64,000 bases of DNA from Thermothelomyces thermophilus ATCC 42464. Taxonomy: Eukaryota; Ascomycota; Sordariomycetes; Sordariales; Chaetomiaceae. A program made the position numbers and the translations under genes. The stretch spans positions 1,116,001 to 1,180,000 of the forward strand of contig NC_016474.1 of assembly GCF_000226095.1 (NCBI RefSeq), in the 5' to 3' direction. Each line of letters starts with the position of its first letter. The first letter of the stretch is position 1. Below, piece after piece: positions 46,462 through 57,130 of the stretch. The notes beneath the pieces were generated by a model. The model worked only from the letters and a program-made list of their open reading frames with translations, did no database searches and was not told where the DNA came from.

Positions 46462-46695
46462 TTATATAGCATATCCCAGAACTTCTTCGAGCCGACTCCA
46501 AGATCGTCCAGCGTTTTTTTCCCCCCCTTGTACACGCGCAGTCATCTCGGCCATGGATGCGTGCGGCTGTAAACCTGCCAAACTCGAACCGCCTTGGATC
46601 ACAAATCCTCCACCCTCAGACCGATCCCACTTGTCAGTCGTCTGTTGGGTTCCCCATGGATTTGGGCCCCCTTTTTGTGGCGGCATCTTGGGCAT
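46462..46695 (-). other. Coding-like segment upstream of the coiled-coil gene
   Basis: A 77-residue minus-strand frame from ATG 46695 (MPKMPPQKGGPNPWGTQQTT, then DKWDRSEGGGFVIQGGSSLA) reads like real protein. An adjacent frame to about 46410 (LDDLGVGSKKFWDMLYNNEC) also does. These may be 5' exons of the coiled-coil gene or a separate small gene. I could not find splice sites that join them convincingly to the exon at 46290. Confidence 0.3.
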
Positions 46696-47890
46696 CAACG
46701 AGGCAAGACAGAGCTGAGCACTTTGAAATAGTCAGAGCCTTGTTGGAGTCTTTGGAGACTAGAGGGCTTCAGCCTTTGATTGGACGCCAACGGGATAATA
46801 TCTCTCCCGCTCTTGCCGCTCGAGGCGCTCTCGTTTCCAGCTGAAGGTAATTAATAAGGCCTCAGACACACCATTGAAGTGTGACGAAGATACGTGTTTG
46901 CCCTCTGCGGCCCATCTTGGAATACCGTCTCATGTTGGGCGCCCAAGGGTCTTAGAGTCCAGCAGGAACATCGAGTAATTACTACCTTACACAAGTGTGT
47001 GTGCTGCAGAGTGCACCAGCGAATTAACCATCTTCGTCAATCAACAGGTGTCTGCATTGACGCCTTACCGTTTTTTGGGTCTCGGATTGGCAAATGATTG
47101 TCGTGACGATCGTGGCCAGGCTCATGTGCCAAAACGCCGGCAGTGTACACTAATATGTACATAATTACACTCACTACCTAATTACTACATACACCGAACG
47201 GAAAGGGCTTCCTCGAATCTCGGCTACGCAACTTGTCCCCGAAGTGGGTATTGTCTCGCCCTGTTCTTGTGAAGGGGGAGTACCCGTAGGTTGGTTCTAC
47301 AAGTACATACACCATGTTGTCTACTGCGGAACTCGCGGCAAGCATGGAATTGGGGGATACTTACTACAAGGAGCCGCAAGAAGACATCCCACGCGGTTCG
47401 ACCCTACATTTTTGAGCGCTGGGCGCGCTTCAGTCCAAATCAAATGACTGGTCGACGACGCGAATTCGAAGGGTCAAAGCGGCCAGCTCCCTAGTGTAAT
47501 ACGTATGGCGCCTCTATGGCGCGCGGGAGGTCTTGTCCTCGGCGATGATCGGGCTACCATGCTCGCCTTCTGCTTCCTCCGCGGTTTCCAGATCACAGAG
47601 GCACCCGTATGTGTATATATTAAGTTGTCCAGTGGCCCTCCCCCCCTTCCCCCTTTCTGAGCGTCTCGAACCCCAGAGCCAACAAGGGGTCTGCCCTTCT
47701 CTACCTGCGGGAGACTGAGAAATTTCTCCGAGGATAGCTAAGGTACTTTAACGTGCCTCGATTCTGTGTGAGGTATGCCAATAATCCCGCCCCGTGGCCA
47801 CAGCAGAGAGACCGTTGTTGACAAACTGGGTGCCCCAGCCCTTGAAACCGTGGGACTGGACTATCAAAACAATTGACACCGCCCGCCATC
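46696..47890. other. Divergent intergenic region, coiled-coil and NLR genes
   Basis: About 1.2 kb with no supported gene. It should contain the NLR promoter, and perhaps that of the coiled-coil gene. Confidence 0.45.
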
Positions 47891-50800
47891 ATGTCGGACC
47901 CCAGTCTCTACACGGTTGGATGGATCTGTGCCATCGAAGCCGAGTACGTTGCGGCACAGAGCTTCCTCGATGAGGAACATGACGGTCCCGAGTCCGTCGC
48001 GACCCGTGACAACAACGACTATACTCTGGGGCGGATGGGCAGGCACAACGTCGTCATTGCCGTCCTGCCGGATGGCGAATACGGCCTCACTTCGGCCGCT
48101 ACCGTGGCCCGAGATATGGTTCACAGCTTCCCCAACATCCGCGTCGGCCTGATGGTGGGTATCGGGGGCGGCGCGCCCAGCGCCAAACACAACATCCGCT
48201 TGGGAGACATCGTCGTCAGCTCCCCTGGCGACGGAGAGGGCGGCGTGTTTCAGTATGACTTTGGAAAGGCCGTCCAGAACAAGAAGTTCGAAGTGACACG
48301 CCGCCTCGACCAACCCCCACAGGTCGTGCGTACGGCGGTGAGCGGTCTCAAGGCGCAATACAGGCGGAAGGGTCACAAACTTGCCGAGGCCGTTGATGGC
48401 GTTCTCGCCAACAACACGAGGCTGAAAGCCACGCATGCGCGGCCGGACCCCAAGTCGGACATTCTCTACCAGAGCGGCTATGTTCACAGCGATCCGAACA
48501 GGGACTGTGCCCAGATCTGCAACGCTTCTTGGTACCAGAAAGTCCGCACTCCACGTTCCGTACAGGAGGACAATCCGGCAGTCCATTACGGCCTGATTGC
48601 TTCTGCCAACCAGGTCATGAAGGATGCATCGGTCCGGGACAGTCTAATTGCGGAGAAGGATGTCTTGTGCTTCGAGATGGAAGCGGCCGGATTGATGAAT
48701 CACTTCCCCTGTCTGGTCGTTCGGGGTATCTGCGACTACTCGGACTCGCACAAGAACAAGGCGTGGCAAGGCTACGCTGCCATGGCAGCCGCCGCCTACA
48801 CCAAGGACTTGCTGGCCCGCATTGCCCCGAACAAGATCGAGGCGGAGCGGAAGATCAAGGACGCCCTGGCTGACGGTCAGTGAGATCGGGACGGTTGCGC
48901 CGTCCAGCTTATTATCTCCCAGTCGTGTTACTTAAGCAGCTAGTATCTTACTTCTAATCTTCCCGCCTGAGTGTGTTCCTGACAAGATGTGTTCTCCTAG
49001 TGCTTAATGGTGTCGAGAGAGTCGAGGAGGGAGTGAAAGCGGTGGGACTCAAGCTAGACCAACAGGAGGATGGCGCCATCCTGGACTGGGTCGCGCCCGG
49101 TGACTGGCACCGCCGCCAGCATACCGATTACTTGAATCAAAGACAACCGGGAACGGGCGAGTGGCTCCTGACCTCGGATTGCTTCCGGGACTGGTTGGCG
49201 GCAGAGAGCCAGACTCTGTTTTGCGTAGGCATCCCCGGGGCCGGCAAGACGATCCTAACGTCTGTTGTCGCGCAACATCTCCAGAGCGGGGCCCCGGCCC
49301 GAATGGCAGCGGCCGGAGCCGTCGGCGTCGCTCTCGTCTACTGCAATGTCGAATTGCAGCACGAACAAGGAGCCGAGCACCTCCTCTCCAGCATGCTCAA
49401 GCAGCTGACCCAAGGGCTACGCCCCTTACCGGAGTGTGTCAGGAAGCTCTACGAAAACCACAAAAACTGCGGGACTCAGCCGTCACTTGCCGACATCTCG
49501 GGGTGCCTGCGGGAAGTGGCCAAGGGGTATGCCCGCTCCTTTGTACTTGTTGACGCGCTGGACGCGTACCGGCCTCGCGGTTCCCACGCTCGCGAGAGAC
49601 TCGTATCCGAGCTCTTCGGCCTGCAGAGAGATTGCGGCACGAACCTCTTCTTCACATCGCGCCGCATCCCTGAGATCGAGGATCTGTTCAGCAAAGCACC
49701 GGGTGTTGTCTCCCTCGAGATCGAGGCGCACAAGGGCGACATCGAGCGATTTCTGGACGGCAACATGTCGCAGCTCCCCAAGTTTGTCGACCGCCGTCCT
49801 GACCTCCAGAAGGCCATCAAGGAGGCCATCGTCACGGCCGTATGCGGAATGTTTCTGCTCGCCAAGCTCTGGCTCGACGCGCTGGCGAAGATGCACAGCC
49901 CCAGCGAGCTCAAGAGCACGCTGGAAACACTCAAGGGCGGGGCCGAAGCCTGCGAGCGAGCGTACGAGGAAACCATGGAGCGGCGTATCGAGGACGAGCA
50001 GTTCGCCCGGCGCGTCCTGTCGTGGATCGTCTGCGCCAAGAGGCCATTGACCACCATCGAGCTGAAGCACGCCCTGGCGGTTCGGTCCTCCGACACGAGT
50101 CTGGACGGGGAGAACGTGCCGGATACCGACGACATTGTGTCCTGCTGTGCGGGACTGGTCACGGTCGACAAGGACAGCGACGTCATCCGGCTCGTCCACC
50201 GGTCGGCGTACGAGTACTTCCGACGCCAGGACTCACGGGCGCGATGGTTTGCCGATGCCGAGGCCCGCATCGCCGAGATCTGCGTCACCTACCTCTCCTT
50301 CGACGCCTTCAAAGAGGGGTTCTGCCCCTCTGACCAAGAGTTCGAGGCCCGCGTCCGGTCTCACCCGTTCTACAGCTACACCGCGCGCTATTGGGGCTAC
50401 CATGTTCGCGAGTGCCAACAGTTGGGCGAGAAGGTCCGGGCGTTCTTGTTGGGAAGACATCCAGGGCTTGACGCTCGACGCGAGGCGTCGAGCCAAGCGA
50501 TGATGGCGGGCAGCGAATACGCCCCGTGGCCGGGGTACAGCCAAGACATCCCGAGGAACATGACGGGGCTGCATCTGGCGGCGTGCTTCGGGGCGGCGAA
50601 CGCGGTCAAGGAGCTCATTGCGTCTCAGATGGACTGCGCGGATCTGCGGGACAGCTACGACCGGACGCCGCTGTCGTGGGCTGCCGCATTCGACCACAGA
50701 GACGTGGTCGAGCTCCTGCTGACCGAGGGGAAGGCCGACCCGAACTGGCGAGACAAGGATGGCCGGACGCCACTCTCGCTGGCTGCCGAATACGGTTATG

Positions 50801-51828
50801 CCGCCGTTGTGGAGCGGCTGCTGAAGGAACAGACGGTCGACGCGAACCGGAAGGACAAGAACGGCTGGACCCCGTTGACGTGGGCCGCACGGAACGGCTG
50901 CGTGGATGCAGTCCGTCTGCTTCTCGACAAGGCGGAGCTCGGGGGGACCGAAAGCCACGCTCCGCTGTTGGTCGCTGTGCAGAATGGGCATGCGACGGTC
51001 GCTGAGCTGATCCTGTCGTCTCCCAACGCCGATCGGGATTGGAAAGCGGAAGGGTCCAGAAAGGCGCGGCTGTGGGCGGCTGAGAAGGGCGACGGCCAGG
51101 TCGACATGCTGAATCGGCTGATGGAGCAATACGGGATTGATGGTGCCAGCCTCAAGGATGAGAACGGACTCACGCTCCTCATGAAGGCCGTACAGAACGA
51201 GGATGAATCGGCCGTCAGGCAGATGATGATGCACGAACGGGCCACTGCCTATCCAAACGAGAAGGACAAACTCGGCCGGACAGCCCTGCTGCTGGCAGCG
51301 GAGTACAACAGAGAGTCGATCTTTCGGTTCCTATTTGGCTCGCCCGGGGTCGACGTCGACTGCTCTGACGACCTGGGCCGGACGCCGCTGCTGACGGCTG
51401 CGCGGCACGGCGCCGCGGAGATTGTCAAGTTCCTGCTGGACTCGGGCAGGGCCGGGGACCCCGACCGAAAGGACAAGCACGGCAACACGGCGCTCTATTG
51501 GGCCGCGCAGGGCGGCCATTACGACGTTGCCGAGCTGCTGCTCGACTCGGGCAAGGTCGACGTCAACTCGAAGAACGGGACGGGGAGCGTCGGGCGCACG
51601 CCGCTCGCCGAGGCACAGAAGTGGTCCGATCGGAGCGCGTCCCATTTGCGCACGGCAAAGCTGCTCGCGGAGCGGGGCGGCATCAGCAAGGAGTTCAACG
51701 AGTCGGTCGGGCTGGACTTCGACTTGTCGTTCTTTGACAAGTTGCGGGCGGATACGGACTCAGAGACCGATTCGGACGACTCAGATATGAGCGAGGAGCA
51801 GGGCGGGGATGATGATGCTGATGACTGA
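47891..51828 (+). CDS. NOD-like receptor: nucleoside phosphorylase - NACHT - ankyrin repeats
   Basis: Two exons, 47891-48875 and 49001-51828, join in phase (ALAD then [10 protein letters not shown]) to give 1,270 residues. Residues 1-320 form a PNP_UDP nucleoside-phosphorylase-like domain ([66 protein letters not shown]), a known N-terminal effector domain of fungal NLRs. A NACHT NTPase follows: Walker A GIPGAGKT (about 405) and Walker B-like FVLVDALDA. From about 850 to 1225 there are roughly nine ankyrin repeats ([20 protein letters not shown] and similar), then an acidic tail. Fungal STAND proteins of this type sense non-self and can trigger cell death; its ligand is unknown. I chose the ATG at 47891; the in-frame codon at 47873 is TTG. 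Without the intron an in-frame TGA follows at 48881. Confidence 0.92.
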
Positions 51829-54800
51829 GCCTGACGCGAGATTGCGGGATTTTTTTTCTTTCTTGTTCTCGATGATCCCGTTCCTGTAATTAATAATGCA
51901 CTACGTAGGTACTGTAATTAAGGTGCCTCGGTGTTTAAGGTCTGCCCGAGGAAGGAGCCGAAGCCTACGAAGTACTTTCCCAGCACGTTTCAATTAGCCT
52001 GATATTTCTGGGATGTCGAAAGCGTTAGGAAGCTTCCAACAAGGTTCCACGCTCGGGGATACATACTACTGTGTAGAGAGGATGCTCCCGAGCGGAGACC
52101 ATCCCTTCATTTTACGTCTAACTATATCCAATATGTGGGATACACAATATATTGGTTAATTAGCGGGAAGAGAAGAGAGGGCTTCGGCATGTCGGTGTGT
52201 TGCTGACCAGAGAGGGTGGTATGGGTTGTAGTCTTCAAGCAGTAAACTTCTGCCACGCGAGTCCGAGGTACTTAGGCTCTCGGCCAGTATCGAGAGCATG
52301 TCCATGGTCACTTCAGTGTAGATTTTGAAGATAAATTAGACGTTCTCGATAGTGTCCTTGGAGAAATAGAAACCACACCGACACTGGTAGACATAAATAG
52401 TTAGTCATAGGAATAGATATTATCGAGCCGGTATGCGGATTGAAACCTGAGATTACAGCGCTATTGATACGGTACCTGTGCGGCCGGGCATCAACATCAC
52501 GGTAGAATTCAATGACCCCCATTTCAATGAGAAGCTTTGTCAACTGTGTATCCATACTATGTACTTACTTGGGTAGGCCGCATCGATGCCATGCTCGTGG
52601 TGGAGTACGGTCGAAAACGCAAGATTCGAGCACTAGCAATAATAGCCGGAGAGCCAGCTCCTAGTCCTTAATTATCACACTATGTTGTTTCTACAAGCTC
52701 AACAGTAAAGCCATGGTTTAATCTCTTCCCTAACGCATTCTCGACATCTATGTTAACTCTTCAGTATTGACAATGGATGTTAGGGAGCGGCGGCAATAAC
52801 TCCGGGGGTACGGAGTATGTACATACGTATTCCACCAATTCCCCTGCAGAGTTGCCGGTGGGTTTTGAACCGCCAGTTAGACAAGAGGACGTCTTCTTGG
52901 ATTCTTCAAGCCCATCACTGTAATCCTGGGTTAAAAACGCTTGTATTGGTCACAAGTTTAGGTTGTAAACGTAGTAGGCTTTTGAAAAACACACAAGCAG
53001 AAATCTATTCGGCAGCAAAAGGTCATATCTTAAGAGTAGATTGTTGTGAACCTCCTTGTTTTGGGACTCATTGACTGTGTTTACCTTTATTCCAGCACCA
53101 AGCCCTTTTCGGGGGGGGGGGGGGGGGAGGGGGCCGGGGCCGCGGGTGGAGGGGGAGCGTAGGGAGCGTAGAGAACGAAACAGACAAAGAACTGCTAGAA
53201 GTAATGTTGCCATTTTTCACAAACGTTTAACGATTGTCAAAGTTACTGGCGGCTTATGGAAATATCATTATTCGTCAGGTAGTAGCTGGCTCTGTTCCCT
53301 TGAATCCTACAGGAAGAATAACAACGTCGAAATGCGGGTGCTGAGTAAGAAACCTGGGCCGAACCCACCTCTCAAACGGAGACGGCTTTAGTGGCTCGGG
53401 CGGTGACGAAGAATTCAGTGGGCAGAATGCGCAATCCTGGCTCCGAAAGACGCAAGCAGCGGACATTTCGGTATACACTAACGTGGAGAAGTTAATCTAG
53501 CTTTTAGTGTGGCGTGGAATCCTCAATCAGGCCTGGCGCTCACATCGGAGATAATAAGTCCGCCCAAGTCAGCTCAACCGCCGAAGAAGCCACGCGGTTT
53601 ACCAAATGGGACCTGATCTGAATTCGGCCATAAACGTTTTCCGTTCTTTTGGCCATGATGCAAGTGCTTCCTCAGCCGCCGAATCCCGCCCCGAATGCAC
53701 AGGGTTCGCGCCGTCGTAGCCGTGAAGGATCGCGATCCCGGCCCCACCGAGCCAATACCATATCCAACGCCGCGCGGAAGACGGACCATGACGCTTCGCG
53801 CCCGAGAAGGAGAGAGCGATTGATGACGAGCGTGGCTCGAATCGCCGACCTCCGTAAATGGAGTTCGGAAGTCGCGACGGCCGAGTTTTCGCCAGATTTC
53901 TGTCCACACGAGGAGGCATAATGGCCGTAATTCCCGCTCTTCGTTCGGCCTTGCTTTGCACCGCCTTACTCTAAGCACCCCCTCAAGAGTTTCATCGAAG
54001 GGCGCGTTGAGTGTGGATCGGAAACGGATCGGCAAGCTTGGCGGTAGCCAAGGCCAAGGCTAAAGTGGACGCCCTGCGTTTAAGGTGTCGAATCGAGCGC
54101 CGTGTTTGCCTTTACAAAGTATTCGGAAGGGTTTTTGAGTTGACCTTCCGCTCCAATTAGGGTTGCAAAGTGTCAGGGGCCCCGCTCTCAGCGTGCCATG
54201 GATGGAACCGTTCGTATCTCTCCCACGTTCTGAGCGTATGCACTGCAACGCGTCAGAAACAGGGATCTTGAAGCCGAAGCCGTGGTAAGAAGGCGAACTC
54301 GGCTATTAGATCAGGAGATTGCACGAGCGTTCCAGAATCGATGTCGGCCTAATGGGAAAGTAACGTGCGTCATCATCGGTGGTTTGCCGTTTCCTCGACC
54401 GAGAACCAAGCCATGAATCATGCACGGCTGATGGCAGCACACTGCCAGCTACCCCCACCCCGGATGACTCAAGGACAACCGCGCTTACTGCATGTAGGTA
54501 GGTAGTCTTGGGTATCGCCCTCAGACCTAGTTCGCATTCCCAGTTGGGTAGGGAGGTAGTAGGTAGGGAAGTTGTGGGGGTGACGGCAGAGACTTGGAGG
54601 TACAGTACAGATGGGGGTCGACGAAGTTTAATTACCTGTAGAGGCCAGAACGTTACACAACTCCAATGGAATATTACGCCTTTCTAAGCACTCATGTGTC
54701 ACCCGGCCATGCACTTTATCTGATAAGCTAAACGAGTCCATGCAAGGTTAAGGAACGGCATTTGGCATATATAAGCGAATAGCGCCGCAAAGTGGGCACG

Positions 54801-55777
54801 ACACCGCATCCAACGTGCTGAATCTAAATCGTGATGGGGCACACGCGGTAGCACAGCTGAAACGCCCACTTCAGGGCGCGCGGTTCAGGGCCCAGTTCAG
54901 GGCCAGGTTCAGGGCCAGGTTCGCATATCTGAGTGGCAGAGCCTGGTGTCGATCAACGAAGCATGGGAGAGGCACATGTTATCATTGGTGGCTGTTCTTT
55001 GCTGCGAAAGTGTATGTCCACGATGTAGTAACGGTGGAGGCTGGCTGACATGGCCCTGCAGAGTAAATGTGGACACAAGGTCGCCTCTAAGCTTCTCCCC
55101 ATGAAGTGCCCGGGCTTGGCGGTGGGGCCGCTGTTGATACTAGTATGGCTCGCCGCTGATCTGCCGCCGGGCCGCAGCCTTGCGCATTTAGTGCATATAC
55201 ACTAATTACGGAGTACCTTACGCTCCGTTGCGGGGTTGTGGATTTTGCGGGGGCCTACTTGGTACACTTTGCTTCTCGGAGAAAGTCGTACAGTCCAATA
55301 ATTCGTACGGTATACTGCAGTACCTTAGTGGAGCATACGGAGGCGAGAGCGGTGGCCTAAAGAGCTTGAAGAACTTGTTTGTATCTCGTTGCGGGAAGTT
55401 GCGTGCCTGGTTTGCACACTTTCGTACTCGAATCTCCAGGCGGGACCCGCGGTCTGCTTACACTAGTGCTTAGTTAGGACGATGCAGGCTTTGCCATTCG
55501 GATGCACAAGTGCGGCGCCGGTGCAGATGGAACATTGCGACCTTCCTCCCTCAACTGAAGTGGGGCCAGAGACGCTGGATGCTTAGCGAAGGCGGGCGGG
55601 CGGCAGGCGGTCAGAGCTTTTCTGGTTCGTCCCATCTCTCTACTAAGGCCTGCAGCATCCAGTCAGGATGCATCTTTTGATTCAGCCCCTTCCGCCCAAC
55701 AGCAGCATCCTGGAACTTGAAGCTGACTTCACCTCAAACGGCCGACTACACCGCTCGACCGAGCGGCTCCGACCTTA
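51829..55777. other. Long gene-sparse region
   Basis: Almost 4 kb without a supported gene. Features noted: an AT-rich stretch to about 53 kb, a G run near 53111-53138, a CpG-rich stretch at about 53540-54060 with overlapping frames on both strands but no domain, a short tandem repeat at 54870-54922, and GTACGGAGTATGTACATACG at about 52809-52828. It may hold decayed genes or repeats. Confidence 0.4.
54870..54922 (+). repeat. Short tandem repeat, GGTTCAGGGCCA-like unit
   Basis: Four copies of TTCAGGGC occur with a 12-13 bp period (about 54870, 54883, 54896, 54908), within a short open frame that has no other support. Confidence 0.7.
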
Positions 55778-57130
55778 ATGGCAGGAACTGTACGCCACAA
55801 TAGCAACAATAGCAACAACGACAACAACAACAACAACAACATGGCCAAAGCGAATTCACAGAAGGCTGCCTGCGACCGCTGCCGCGGACAGAAACTCCGA
55901 TGTATCTGGGATCCCAAGGAGCCGCAGTGCCAGCGCTGTGCGAGGGCAAATGCCGTCTGCACCATTCCTCCCCCGCGGCCCATGGGCCGACCTCCGCGAC
56001 AATACCGCAGCCAGAGCAGCAGCAGTCACAGCCGCGGACAGACCCAGAGCCTGTATAGCTGGAGCGAGGAGAACGCTACCAGCACCGCGCCCGTCTCTGA
56101 CGAGGATACCGACATCGCCATGAACTCCGCCAACGTGCTCTCCGACCCCCTCGACTTCCTCCCATGGTAACCCCCCCCATCTCGCCACCTGTTCTCTACG
56201 CTCTCTCGCGGATCTAACTAACGCTTAGCCAGGTTCCCCGAGCCCGACGGCCTCAGTCTCTCTGCCCCACGAGGGACATTCCCTACACCAGTCACCGCGC
56301 CGGCTCCTATACCCAACGGAACACCGAACGTTAACGGAACCCGGCCCTTCGGTCAACAAAATGAGATATTCGCGTCACCGCTCAATAATGGAGGGAAACC
56401 GGCCGAGGGAAATCAATCAAACCATAGCGGGGTGGACGAGGCCGACCAGATGGATTACACTACCGTGGAAAACGGGGGGCCGGGCGACGACCAGATCCAG
56501 CTCCTCACGGAGCTGTGCGAGCTTAACGTAGCCCTCTTCCAACACCCGCTACATCGCGAAAAAGACAAAGCAGGTTTGCGAACCATGCTGGCTTCTCACT
56601 CCGAGAACGCGAGACCGCAACAACCCGCAGAGGCCCCTTCGGCTGACAGCTCCTCAAACGGCTCCAACGGCTCTTCCGTCATTGAGCTGAACGCCCGCGA
56701 GCTACGTACAGGAAACCTGTTTGAAATGACGTGCCGGCTCATGGATATCGTCACACGGATCCGAGCCCAAGAAGAGGCAGCGGCGCAGGGCCAGGAACGC
56801 TACGACCGGTCGACTGCGCTTATAGCTCTCAGTTGCTACACCCGGCTAGACGTTCTATACTCGCGCGCTCTCGACATTCTGGTACGGATCCGTAATAACG
56901 GCCCCATCCCCGAGGGCTCCCACCACCTGATGCCCGAGTTGGTGATTGATGGCTTCTCGATGAAACGGTGTCTTGACCTCCAGCTTAACTTTCTGATTTA
57001 CCTTCACGGACAAGCGCGGGAGCGGATCCGGTCATGTATCCGGAGTGCGGAAGGGACGGCTAGGGTCGGACGAGATAGGCGGGATTCAGCTAGGCAGGGG
57101 AGCCCCGCGCCAGCTAGGTTTGATTTATAG
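55778..57130 (+). CDS. Zn2Cys6 (zinc cluster) transcription factor
   Basis: Two exons, 55778-56166 and 56233-57130 (66-bp intron), join in phase at DFLPWFPEPDG to give 428 residues. The binuclear zinc cluster CDRCRGQKLRCIWDPKEPQC followed by QRCARANAVC has the C-x2-C-x6-C...C-x2-C-x6-C spacing. It is preceded by an Asn-rich run and followed by a basic, Ser-rich linker. The C-terminal half (NLFEMTCRLMDIVTRIRAQE, ALIALSCYTRLDVLYSRALD, ILVRIR) resembles the regulatory part of AflR-type activators. These control secondary-metabolite genes, but no biosynthetic cluster is seen here. The start could instead be the ATG at 55841, which would drop only the Asn-rich run. It could be a local regulator of the accessory genes around it; that is inference. 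Confidence 0.85.

Noticed and set aside
48881-48883. NLR read as two separate genes (a phosphorylase-like protein and a NACHT-ankyrin protein)
   Set aside because: A GT-AG intron at 48876-49000 joins the two frames in phase, and PNP-NACHT-ankyrin is a known fungal NLR layout.
53574-54035. A 153-residue minus-strand frame in CpG-rich DNA
   Set aside because: No recognisable motif, and comparable frames exist on the opposite strand. High GC content alone explains the open frames.
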